A program made the position numbers and the translations under genes. A stretch of DNA of 64,000 bases from Massilia phosphatilytica (GTDB taxonomy: Bacteria > Pseudomonadota > Gammaproteobacteria > Burkholderiales > Burkholderiaceae_D): positions 124,001-188,000 of the forward strand of contig NZ_PUIP01000005.1 of the NCBI RefSeq assembly GCF_002968015.1, written 5' to 3'. The notes under the pieces are model-generated. The model was not told the DNA's origin. It ran no database searches and saw only the letters and a list, made by a program, of their open reading frames with translations. Of the stretch, positions 25,598 to 32,861 are shown piece after piece. The first letter of the stretch is position 1, and each line of letters begins with the position of its first letter.

Positions 25598-26206
25598 ATG
25601 CAGCTCTACCACATGCGCGGCGCCTGTTCGCTGGCCGACCTGATCGTTCTCGGCTGGCTCGACGTGCCGCACGAGATCGTGCCGATGACGCTCGACTCGA
25701 TCAAGTCGCCCGAGTACCTGGCACTCAATCCAGGCGGGAACGTGCCGCTGCTCGTGCACGACACCTTCGCCCTGACGGAAAACGTCGCCATCCTCGGCTA
25801 CCTGGCCGACCTCCATCCGCACGCGCGACTGGCGGGCGACGGCACGCCGCGCGGACGGGCCGAGGTCATGCGCTGGCTGGCCTTCCTCAACTCGGACGTC
25901 CACAAGGCCTTCAAGCCCCTGTTCGCGCCGGCGCGCTTTCTCGACGAACGTGACCTGGACGAGCAGCTGGCCAACAACGCGCGCCGCCATGTCCGGGCCT
26001 ACCTGGAACGCCTGGACGGCGAACTCGCGGACCGCGACTGGCTTGCGGGACACCGCTCGATCGCCGATCCTTACCTGTACGTCGTGTTACGCTGGGCGCA
26101 CGCGCAAGGCGTGGACATGGCGGGCCTGGACGCGCTGGCGGCGTTCCACGACAGGATGTCGGCCGATCCGGCCGTCCGCCAGGCGCTGCGCGCCGAGGAG
26201 GACTGA
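25598..26206 (+). CDS. Glutathione S-transferase family protein
   Basis: The 202-residue protein has an N-terminal thioredoxin-like GST domain with the bacterial beta-class active-site region YHMRGACSLADLI, where the Cys is the catalytic residue. It also has NPGGNVPLLV with the cis-Pro that contacts glutathione, then TENVAILGYL. The C-terminal helical domain spans about 85-200. It is cytoplasmic and would conjugate or reduce electrophiles. The start at 25598 gives the canonical beginning MQLYHM. It lies about 100 bases after the MFS gene and 31 before the bestrophin gene on the same strand. Confidence 0.92.
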   Translation: MQLYHMRGACSLADLIVLGWLDVPHEIVPMTLDSIKSPEYLALNPGGNVPLLVHDTFALTENVAILGYLADLHPHARLAGDGTPRGRAEVMRWLAFLNSDVHKAFKPLFAPARFLDERDLDEQLANNARRHVRAYLERLDGELADRDWLAGHRSIADPYLYVVLRWAHAQGVDMAGLDALAAFHDRMSADPAVRQALRAEED

Positions 26207-26237
26207 CGCGACTGGAAAACACGGAGGTTGAACGGAC

Positions 26238-27242
26238 GTGCATATAGGCAAATCCTACGGACTGTTCGAATTCCTGCACTGGACCCGGCGCAGGATCTAC
26301 GCGCTCGCAGCTGTCGCCGGTGCAGTGGTGGCGCTGTACCAGCTGGGCGGCTGGCACTGGCTGTCCCTGCCGTGGCCGGTGCTCGCGCTGCTGGGCACGG
26401 CCGCGTCGTTCATCGTCGGGTTCAAGAACTCGCAAAGCTATGGCCGCACGGTCGAAGCGCAACAGATCTGGTCGTCGATCACGGCAGCGAGCCGCTACTG
26501 GGGCCTGCTCTGCCGCGACTTTCCCACCGACGAACATGCCGTCCGCGACCTCGTCGCCCGGCACCTGGCCTGGTTGACCGCCGTCCGCTACGAGCTGCGC
26601 GCGCCCCGTGTCTGGGAAGCGGCGGCGTCCGTACAGAACGCCGAATACCAGGAACGCACCTTCGTCGTGGCGGAGCACCGCGTGCCGCTCGAGGCCGAGC
26701 TCGCGCGCTACCTGGCGCCGGACACCGTCACGCAACTGCTGGCCGGCGCCGATATTCCCGGGGCATTGATATCCATGCAGAGCCGTGCGATCCGCGCCCT
26801 GTTCCACAACCAGGCGCTGCAGATGCTGCAATACGCCGAGATGCAAAAGACGTTGAAGGACCTGATCGACCAGCACGCGCGCGCCCAGCGCATCAAGAAT
26901 TTCCCGTATCCGCGCCAGTACGCGATCGTCAATTCGCTGTTCGTCTGGCTGTTCGCGCTGCTGCTTCCACTGGGCACCGTGAAGGAATTCGCGCGGCTCG
27001 ACGCGCCGGCCTTCATGGACGGGCAGACCGCGTGGCTCGCCATACCGTTCAGCGTGTTGATCGGCTGGATGTACCTGGCGCTCGACCAGGTCGGCGAAAG
27101 CACGGAAAACCCGTTCGAAGGCAGCGCCAACGACGTCCCGATCACATATATCGCGCGGTCGATCGAACAGGAATTGAGTGCGCTGCATGGCCTGGCGCAC
27201 GAGCCGCCTCCGCCGCCGCCGGGCGGCCACATCCTGCTCTAG
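26238..27242 (+). CDS. Bestrophin-family anion channel
   Basis: The 334-residue membrane protein has the bacterial bestrophin signatures: two N-terminal helices, the block FIVGFKNSQSYGRTVEAQQIW, and the C-terminal motifs RIKNFPYPRQYA and DQVGESTENPFEGSANDVPI. Prokaryotic bestrophins form pentameric ion channels in the inner membrane. The start is a GTG at 26238 with GGAGG about 10 bases upstream. It ends in a Pro-rich tail (EPPPPPPGG). No linked partner gene shows its physiological role. Confidence 0.92.
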   Translation: MHIGKSYGLFEFLHWTRRRIYALAAVAGAVVALYQLGGWHWLSLPWPVLALLGTAASFIVGFKNSQSYGRTVEAQQIWSSITAASRYWGLLCRDFPTDEHAVRDLVARHLAWLTAVRYELRAPRVWEAAASVQNAEYQERTFVVAEHRVPLEAELARYLAPDTVTQLLAGADIPGALISMQSRAIRALFHNQALQMLQYAEMQKTLKDLIDQHARAQRIKNFPYPRQYAIVNSLFVWLFALLLPLGTVKEFARLDAPAFMDGQTAWLAIPFSVLIGWMYLALDQVGESTENPFEGSANDVPITYIARSIEQELSALHGLAHEPPPPPPGGHILL

Positions 27243-27292
27243 TACGGGTGGACTGTTACGATAGCGAACCGTCATCCTGGACCGTTACCGCC

Positions 27293-27676
27293 ATGTTCAC
27301 CCGCATCCACCACGCCGCGATCATCTGTGCCGACTATCCACGATCCCGCCACTTCTACACGGACGTGCTGGGCCTGCGCATCGTTGCCGAACACTACCGC
27401 GCGCAACGCGACTCCCACAAGCTGGACCTGGCGCTGCCGGACGGGTCGCAGATCGAGTTGTTCTCGTTCCCGAACGCGCCCGCGCGCCCGTCGTATCCGG
27501 AAGCCTGCGGCCTGCGGCACCTCGCGTTCGCGGTCGACGACCTGCGGGCCTGCGTGCAGCATCTCGAAGCGCACGGTGTCGCCGTGGAACCGGTACGCAC
27601 GGACGAATACACCGGCAGGCGCTTTACCTTCTTCGCCGATCCGGACGGGTTGCCGCTCGAGCTGTACGAGACCTGA
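27293..27676 (+). CDS. VOC (glyoxalase-fold) family protein
   Basis: The 127-residue protein is one complete VOC module of two beta-alpha-beta-beta-beta units. It resembles the YaeR/GloA2 group: it begins RIHHAAIICADYPRSRHFYT, has RHLAFAVDD in the second unit and ends FFADPDGLPLELYE. Metal ligands are predicted at the His in IHHAAII, the Glu in QIELFSF, the His in LRHLAFA and the Glu near the C-terminus. It may act on a ketoaldehyde adduct or another small substrate; the reaction is not determined. The gene ends next to the convergent GH43 gene. Confidence 0.9.
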   Translation: MFTRIHHAAIICADYPRSRHFYTDVLGLRIVAEHYRAQRDSHKLDLALPDGSQIELFSFPNAPARPSYPEACGLRHLAFAVDDLRACVQHLEAHGVAVEPVRTDEYTGRRFTFFADPDGLPLELYET

Positions 27677-27677
27677 G

Positions 27678-29372
27678 TCAGTCCCCGCCGGAGACAGCGT
27701 AGGGACCGATCACGACGCCCACGAATCCGCCCGCTTTCTGCGTCGACAGGAAGCGGATGTCGACCTTGTCGGCCAGGGTCGTGGTCACGTCCCCGTCGCG
27801 GTAGCGGTAGGTGGCCTGGCCGCCGTTCATGTCCATCACGAGCTCGACGCGTTTGGACGCGGCCGGCCTGCTCGCCACCAGCGTCTCCCTGCCGCCCTCC
27901 GTCTTGTAGAGCGCCACGACGTCCTTGCCGCCGATGCGCGTCACGCCAAGAAACACGTGGTTGTCGTCGTTCTGCATGGCGACGAGGCCCGCGCGGTCGC
28001 CATCGTGGCGCGGCACGAAATCGACCACGGTCGATACGGTGGCGACGTGATGCTGCTGGCGCCGGCCGACGAACGCGGGCACGGCGCGCAGATCGCCCAG
28101 CGGCGCGCCAGGGCGCAGCACCAGTTCGCCCCGTTCGACGGTGTACAGCGGCGCACGGGGAATACGAATGCCGATCCAGGCAGAGGACAGGGGGAAGTCG
28201 AATTCGTCGACATACGCAAAGTTGCCGCTGGTGGGCACCGGCGCAGGCGCTTGCGGCGGCAATGCGGGCTTCGCGACGGCGTGGGGTACCGTCCTGCCCT
28301 GCTCCAGCATCAGCGGCCAGCCATCCTTCCAGGCGACGGGAAGCAGGAAGGTTTCGCGCCCGATGTTATAGAAATTGCCTGGATAAGGCCGCGTCGCGAG
28401 GAATACGGCCCACCATTGCCCGTTCTGCGTCTGGACGAAGTCGGCGTGGCCGGCCGTGGTGACGGGATCGGGACGCTTCGGGTCCAGGTCGCGCTGCGTC
28501 AGGATCGGATTGACGGGGCCCGGCACATAGGGCCCCGTGATGGCCTCGGCGCGGAATACGACTTCGGAGTGGTTGTCGGCCGTCCCGCCTTCGGCGCAGG
28601 TGAGGTAGTAGTAGCCGTCCTTCCTGAAGATATGCGGTCCTTCGATCCAGATCGGCTTCTTCTCGGGGACCACGCCGCCATCGACGAGGACCTGCGGCTT
28701 GCCGGCGAACTGCAGCGTGCGCGGGTCCAGCGCCGCGATCCAGATCGCGCGATGCCCTTCGTAGCGCGGCTTGCCTTCCGGGGCATTGTTGTACACGACA
28801 TAGAGCTTGTCGTCTTCCCAGACGAGGGAGGGATCGATACCCTGCAGGCCCCGGATCGTGACCGGCTGCGACCACGGGCCGGCCGGATTCTTCGCCGTCA
28901 TGACGAAATTCCCGGTGCCGCCCGGGCAGCTCGAACACGTCGTGACGATGTAGAAAAGGCCGTCGTGATACGAGATGTCCGGGGCATAAATGCCCTGCGA
29001 TGCGCGTACGCCGGTGAAGTCGACCTGGCCGGGCCGATCGAGTGCATTGCCGATCTGCGTCCAATTCACGAGATCCCGGGAGCGGAATACGGGCAATCCC
29101 GGGAAATTCGTGAACGAGGAATTCACCAGATAATAATCGTCGCCGACGCGCGTGATCGACGGGTCGGGATAATAGCCGCTCAATATCGGATTGACGAATT
29201 CGCCGTCACGCGGCCGGACGTTTTCCTGGGCTCGCCCTTGATAGGAAAACCGCTCGAAGCGCGCGACGGCCGCGCCGGGCTCGTCCGCCGCGACCGCCAC
29301 CGTCGTGGAAGAAGCCAGTCCCAGGGCCATTGCGCCCCATAACACCATGGCTTGTACGGAATATCTTTTCAT
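27678..29372 (-). CDS. GH43-family glycoside hydrolase (xylosidase/arabinosidase type)
   Basis: The 564-residue protein has a Sec signal (MVLWGAMALGLASSTTVAVA region). A five-bladed GH43 propeller follows (about 60-360). The three acidic catalytic residues are recognisable: Asp in YYPDPSITR (base), Asp in QGIDPSLVWEDDK (pKa modulator) and Glu in WIEGPHIFRK (acid). A C-terminal beta-sandwich (about 380-560) is typical of beta-xylosidase-like GH43 subfamilies. It would release xylose or arabinose from plant polysaccharide outside the cytoplasm. No sugar transporter for pentoses is adjacent. It is a single gene with its own candidate promoter upstream. Confidence 0.92.
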   Translation of the reverse strand: MKRYSVQAMVLWGAMALGLASSTTVAVAADEPGAAVARFERFSYQGRAQENVRPRDGEFVNPILSGYYPDPSITRVGDDYYLVNSSFTNFPGLPVFRSRDLVNWTQIGNALDRPGQVDFTGVRASQGIYAPDISYHDGLFYIVTTCSSCPGGTGNFVMTAKNPAGPWSQPVTIRGLQGIDPSLVWEDDKLYVVYNNAPEGKPRYEGHRAIWIAALDPRTLQFAGKPQVLVDGGVVPEKKPIWIEGPHIFRKDGYYYLTCAEGGTADNHSEVVFRAEAITGPYVPGPVNPILTQRDLDPKRPDPVTTAGHADFVQTQNGQWWAVFLATRPYPGNFYNIGRETFLLPVAWKDGWPLMLEQGRTVPHAVAKPALPPQAPAPVPTSGNFAYVDEFDFPLSSAWIGIRIPRAPLYTVERGELVLRPGAPLGDLRAVPAFVGRRQQHHVATVSTVVDFVPRHDGDRAGLVAMQNDDNHVFLGVTRIGGKDVVALYKTEGGRETLVASRPAASKRVELVMDMNGGQATYRYRDGDVTTTLADKVDIRFLSTQKAGGFVGVVIGPYAVSGGD

Positions 29373-29389
29373 GTTGGATCGAGCCCCCG

Positions 29390-29417
29390 ATTCTGCGTGG
29401 CAGCCACTCTATGTCAA
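29390..29417 (-). promoter_or_regulatory. Candidate promoter of the GH43 gene
   Basis: On the minus strand a perfect TTGACA (29417-29412) is followed after 16 bases by CAGAAT (29395-29390, four of six). It lies about 18 bases upstream of the ATG at 29372, in an AT-rich stretch between the GH43 and TauE/SafE genes. Confidence 0.45.
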
Positions 29418-29482
29418 TAAAATAACCAAAACCAATGTTTTGTTTATATCCATTGATTCATAAAAGGTATTGCAGCGTGTTC

Positions 29483-30241
29483 CTACAGGAAATGCGCACC
29501 GCCCTGCCAGACCAGCTGGATGCCGGTCACGAGCAAACAGGCCTGCGAAATCCGGTAAAACCACACGAGGTTGATCCTGTCCTGCAGCCAGATACCCAGC
29601 CTCACACCCAGCGGCACGAGCGGCGCCAGGACAAAGCTCGTGCCCAGGTTGTCGAGCGACAGCTGGCCCAGCCATGCGTACGGCACGAGCTTGACCGCGT
29701 TGACGACTGCGAAGAACACGCTGATGGTGGCGACGTAGCGTACCTTGTCCATGCGCTGCGGCAGCATGTAGACCATGGCGGGCGGTCCGCCGGCATGGGC
29801 GAGGAAGCTGGTCAGGCCCGAGACGGCAGACCAGAACATGCCTTTCGCCACCGACGGTCCGGCCTGGCGCTGGTGGGCGGCCAGGCCAAGCACGTTGTTG
29901 ATCGTGAAGGCCACCGCGATGCCGCCGATCAGGATGCGGATGACGTTTTCGCTCAGCATGCCGAAGGTGAGGAAGCCCGCGACGATACCGAGCAAGGCGC
30001 CCGGCAACATGATGCGCAGCGTCGGCTTGTCCCATTTACCGAAGTAGGCGCCCAGCCCGACGAGGTCCATCAGGCACAGCACCGGCAGCAGGATCGCGGC
30101 CGCCTGGACGGGTGAGATCGCCAGCGCCATGAGCGGCACGCCCACGCCGCCGAGCACGCCGCCGAAGCCCCCTTTCGAGATACCGGTCAGCAGGACAGCC
30201 GGCACCGCGACGGCATAGAACAACGGGTCGGCGATCAGCAT
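29483..30241 (-). CDS. TauE/SafE-family sulfite/anion exporter
   Basis: The 252-residue inner-membrane protein has about eight helices in two pseudo-symmetric halves. The TauE/SafE signatures are ISKGGFGGVLGGVGVPLMAL in the first half and FLAHAGGPPAMVYMLPQRM in the second. Family members export sulfite, sulfonates or other organosulfur anions. The start at 30241 overlaps the end of the LysR gene by seven bases, so both are on one transcript and the regulator probably controls its own operon. The specific anion is not evident. Confidence 0.9.
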   Translation of the reverse strand: MLIADPLFYAVAVPAVLLTGISKGGFGGVLGGVGVPLMALAISPVQAAAILLPVLCLMDLVGLGAYFGKWDKPTLRIMLPGALLGIVAGFLTFGMLSENVIRILIGGIAVAFTINNVLGLAAHQRQAGPSVAKGMFWSAVSGLTSFLAHAGGPPAMVYMLPQRMDKVRYVATISVFFAVVNAVKLVPYAWLGQLSLDNLGTSFVLAPLVPLGVRLGIWLQDRINLVWFYRISQACLLVTGIQLVWQGGAHFL

Positions 30242-31113
30242 GGCGGCAGCTCCGACACCAGCTGCCGGATCAGGTTCCTGACGGCGGGCGCCCCTTCGCT
30301 GCGGCGGAAGATGGCGGCAAGTTCCGACGTGACAGGCTCTCCGGCCAATGGCTTGCAGACCACGTCCGGCAGCACCAGCGTGGCGGCCACCACGTCGGGC
30401 ACGATCGCGACACCCATCCACAACGACACCTCGGTCAGCACCGTCAGCAGATTGCCCGGCCGCGAGACGATACGGGGCTCGAACCGGCCGCGCCGCCCGA
30501 CCTCGCGCGTACCGAGGTCCTGTTCAGGCACGATGAAATCGTCGTCCGCCAGCGCCGCGGCGTCGACCGCGGCGGCGCCGGCCAGGCGGTGGCTGGCGGG
30601 CAGCGCGACACAGAAACGGTTGCGCTGCACCACGTGCACGCGCAGTTCGTCGGGCAGCGCCATCGGCAGGCGCACGAAGCCGACATCCACATGGCCCTCC
30701 GCGACCAGGCCCGGCAGCCGCCCCATCGGCAGTTCACTCGTCTGCAGCTGGACATCCGGCCACGCCGCGCGAAAGCGCCGCATCTGCTGCTGCAGGATGC
30801 CGGCCAGGGCGGCGGAGCCCACGTAGCCGACGGCGAGCCGGCCAAGCTCGCCACGCCCTGCGCGACGGCCGACGCCGATGGCCTGGTCGAACTGCAGCAG
30901 GCTGGCGCGCGCCTGCTCGAGAAACAGCTCGCCGGCGCCGGTCAGGCGCACGCTGCGCTTGGTCCGCTGCAACAGCCGGGCCTGGAGCGTCCGCTCGATT
31001 TCCTGGATCTGGACGGTCAGCGTGGAGGGAGCGATGCCGAGCCGCTCGGCGGCGCGGGAAAAGTGCAACTCCTCGGCCACCGCCACGAAATAGCGGAAAT
31101 GTCGCAGCTCCAT
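30235..31113 (-). CDS. LysR-family transcriptional regulator
   Basis: The full-length 292-residue LysR protein has the N-terminal winged helix RHFRYFVAVAEELHFSRAAE, then RLGIAPSTLTVQIQEIE, and a complete effector domain to residue 290. The start at 31113 gives the standard MELRHFRYF beginning. It is divergent from a DHA2-type MFS transporter (31231) and overlaps the start of the TauE/SafE gene downstream. It may therefore control both an efflux pump and an anion exporter. The inducer is unknown. Confidence 0.92.
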   Translation of the reverse strand: MELRHFRYFVAVAEELHFSRAAERLGIAPSTLTVQIQEIERTLQARLLQRTKRSVRLTGAGELFLEQARASLLQFDQAIGVGRRAGRGELGRLAVGYVGSAALAGILQQQMRRFRAAWPDVQLQTSELPMGRLPGLVAEGHVDVGFVRLPMALPDELRVHVVQRNRFCVALPASHRLAGAAAVDAAALADDDFIVPEQDLGTREVGRRGRFEPRIVSRPGNLLTVLTEVSLWMGVAIVPDVVAATLVLPDVVCKPLAGEPVTSELAAIFRRSEGAPAVRNLIRQLVSELPPC

Positions 31114-31230
31114 CGGTCTCCAGGCAGGCATCAATATTAGGCAACAGCGAATTATTCCACGTTTTTCCGTTAATGAATGAAATTACCGCGTACGGTGTAA
31201 TGCAGTTCCCAGCCGATCCCGGGAGCTCCC

Positions 31231-32775
31231 ATGAAGCATGCCGATTCTCGAACGCCCCCCTCGTCGACGCCGTTGCTGCTGACGGCCTCGCTGGGCTGCG
31301 CCGTCACGGTCCTCGATACGAACCTGGTCGGGATCGTCCTGCCGACCATCGCGCACGACCTGGCCGCGACGTTCGCCGACATCGAATGGGTCGTCAGCGC
31401 CTATCTGCTGTGCTTCGCGGCCCTCCTCCTTCCCGCGGGCGCCATTGCCGACCGGGCCGGGCGCAGGCGCGTGCTGCTGCTGGGCCTCGCCATCTTCGGC
31501 GCGACCTCCCTGGCGTGCGGCGCCGCACCGGACGCCCGGGCGCTCTACCTGGCGCGCGCCGCGCAGGGCGTCGGCGCGGCCTTCCTGCTGGCGCCGTCGC
31601 TGGCCGTGATCGGGCATGCCTTTCATGGCGCGCAGGAACGCGCCCGCGTGTGGGCTTTCTGGGGCACGATCATGGGCCTGACGATGGTGTGCTCGCCGCT
31701 GATCGGCGGCGTCGTCAGCCACTGGCTCGGCTGGCGCTGGGCGTTCTTCATCAACCTGCCGGTCTGTGCCGGGCTGGCGTTCGCCGTCCTGCGCCGGGTG
31801 CCCGAATCGCGCGGCATGGCGCAGCGCACGCTCGACCTGCCCGGCATCGTCCTGTTCGCCGCGGCCATGTTCGCCTTCACCTGGACACTGATTTCCGGAC
31901 CCGCCCAGGGCTGGACCAGCCCGGCCGTGCTGGCGCGTGCCGCCACGGCGCTGGGCCTGATCGCGCTGTTCCTCGCCACCGAGCGCCGCGTCCGCGCACC
32001 GATGCTCGACCTGTCGCTGTTCGCACAGCGGCGTTTCGTCGGCGCCGTCGCGGCCATGCTGGCGTATGCGGCATGCGCCCAGGTCATGGCCTCCCTGCTT
32101 CCGCTCTACCTGCAGAACGCGCGCGGCACCAGCGCGCTGGAAGCCGGCGTCGGCATGCTCCCCTTCGCCCTTGCGATGCTGCTGCTGCCGATGGCCGGAC
32201 GACGCCTGGCCGCGTTCATGGCGGGTTACCGGATCCTGGCGCTCGGCCTGGCGGTCGTCGCGACCGGCAATCTGGTCATGGCGTGGTCGGCGAGCGTGCC
32301 GGGCAACCGGCTGCTGGACGTCATCGGCATGGCGATCCTCGGCGCGGGCGGGGGACTCCTGAACGGCGAGACCCAGAAGGCGATCATGGGCACCGTCGCG
32401 CCGGAGCGGGCGGGCATGGCCTCCGGCATCAGTACCACGTCGCGCTTCTGCGGCATCCTGCTGGGCTTCGCCGGCATCGGCGCCGTGCTGGCCGGCGGCG
32501 TGCGCTCGGCCTTGCTGGCCGGCCTGGCGGACGCCGGCGTGAAGATCGCACCGGGCATGGTCGAGCGCCTCGTCGCGGGCGACGGCGGCGCCCTGCCGGC
32601 CGGGCTGGCCGGGCTGCTGCGGCGCAGTTTCGAATCCGGGTTTGCGCAGGGCTTCCTGGCGGCGGGGATGGCGGCGGCGGCGGCGAGTGCGATCGTGGCC
32701 GGATGCATGCGTGACGCGCGGGCGCCGGCAGGCGAACTGCCATGCCCGACGTCACCGAACGAGTCGACGCAGTGA
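31231..32775 (+). CDS. DHA2-family MFS multidrug efflux protein (EmrB/QacA type)
   Basis: The 514-residue protein has about 14 membrane helices. Motif A is ADRAGRRRVLLLG, and the first helix carries the acidic residue of DHA2 pumps (VTVLDTNLVGIVLPTI). Motif C-like glycines appear in helix 5 (MVCSPLIGGVVSHWLGWRW). It would export hydrophobic or cationic compounds by proton antiport. It is divergent from the LysR gene. Its 3' end overlaps by 34 bases the beginning of a broken oxidoreductase gene (32742), so it was probably once followed by that gene in an operon. Confidence 0.92.
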   Translation: MKHADSRTPPSSTPLLLTASLGCAVTVLDTNLVGIVLPTIAHDLAATFADIEWVVSAYLLCFAALLLPAGAIADRAGRRRVLLLGLAIFGATSLACGAAPDARALYLARAAQGVGAAFLLAPSLAVIGHAFHGAQERARVWAFWGTIMGLTMVCSPLIGGVVSHWLGWRWAFFINLPVCAGLAFAVLRRVPESRGMAQRTLDLPGIVLFAAAMFAFTWTLISGPAQGWTSPAVLARAATALGLIALFLATERRVRAPMLDLSLFAQRRFVGAVAAMLAYAACAQVMASLLPLYLQNARGTSALEAGVGMLPFALAMLLLPMAGRRLAAFMAGYRILALGLAVVATGNLVMAWSASVPGNRLLDVIGMAILGAGGGLLNGETQKAIMGTVAPERAGMASGISTTSRFCGILLGFAGIGAVLAGGVRSALLAGLADAGVKIAPGMVERLVAGDGGALPAGLAGLLRRSFESGFAQGFLAAGMAAAAASAIVAGCMRDARAPAGELPCPTSPNESTQ

Positions 32776-32861
32776 TTATCGGCGCGGGCCAGGCGGCCGG
32801 GGTCCTGGCTTACAGCTCTCCACGCAGTTCGAGCGCGATCGTGCGCGGCTTGGTCACGTAG
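32742..32861 (+). pseudogene. N-terminal remnant of an FAD/NAD-dependent oxidoreductase
   Basis: An ATG within the end of the MFS gene opens a frame reading MPDVTERVDAVIIGAGQAAG then VLA. This is the dinucleotide-binding start of a pyridine-nucleotide disulfide oxidoreductase (mercuric-reductase-like). Family resemblance ends about codon 23, exactly at the stop codon of the convergent TonB receptor gene (32810), and the frame stops at 32859-32861. The rest of the gene is missing. This marks a recombination join between the MFS block and the TonB block. Confidence 0.65.
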
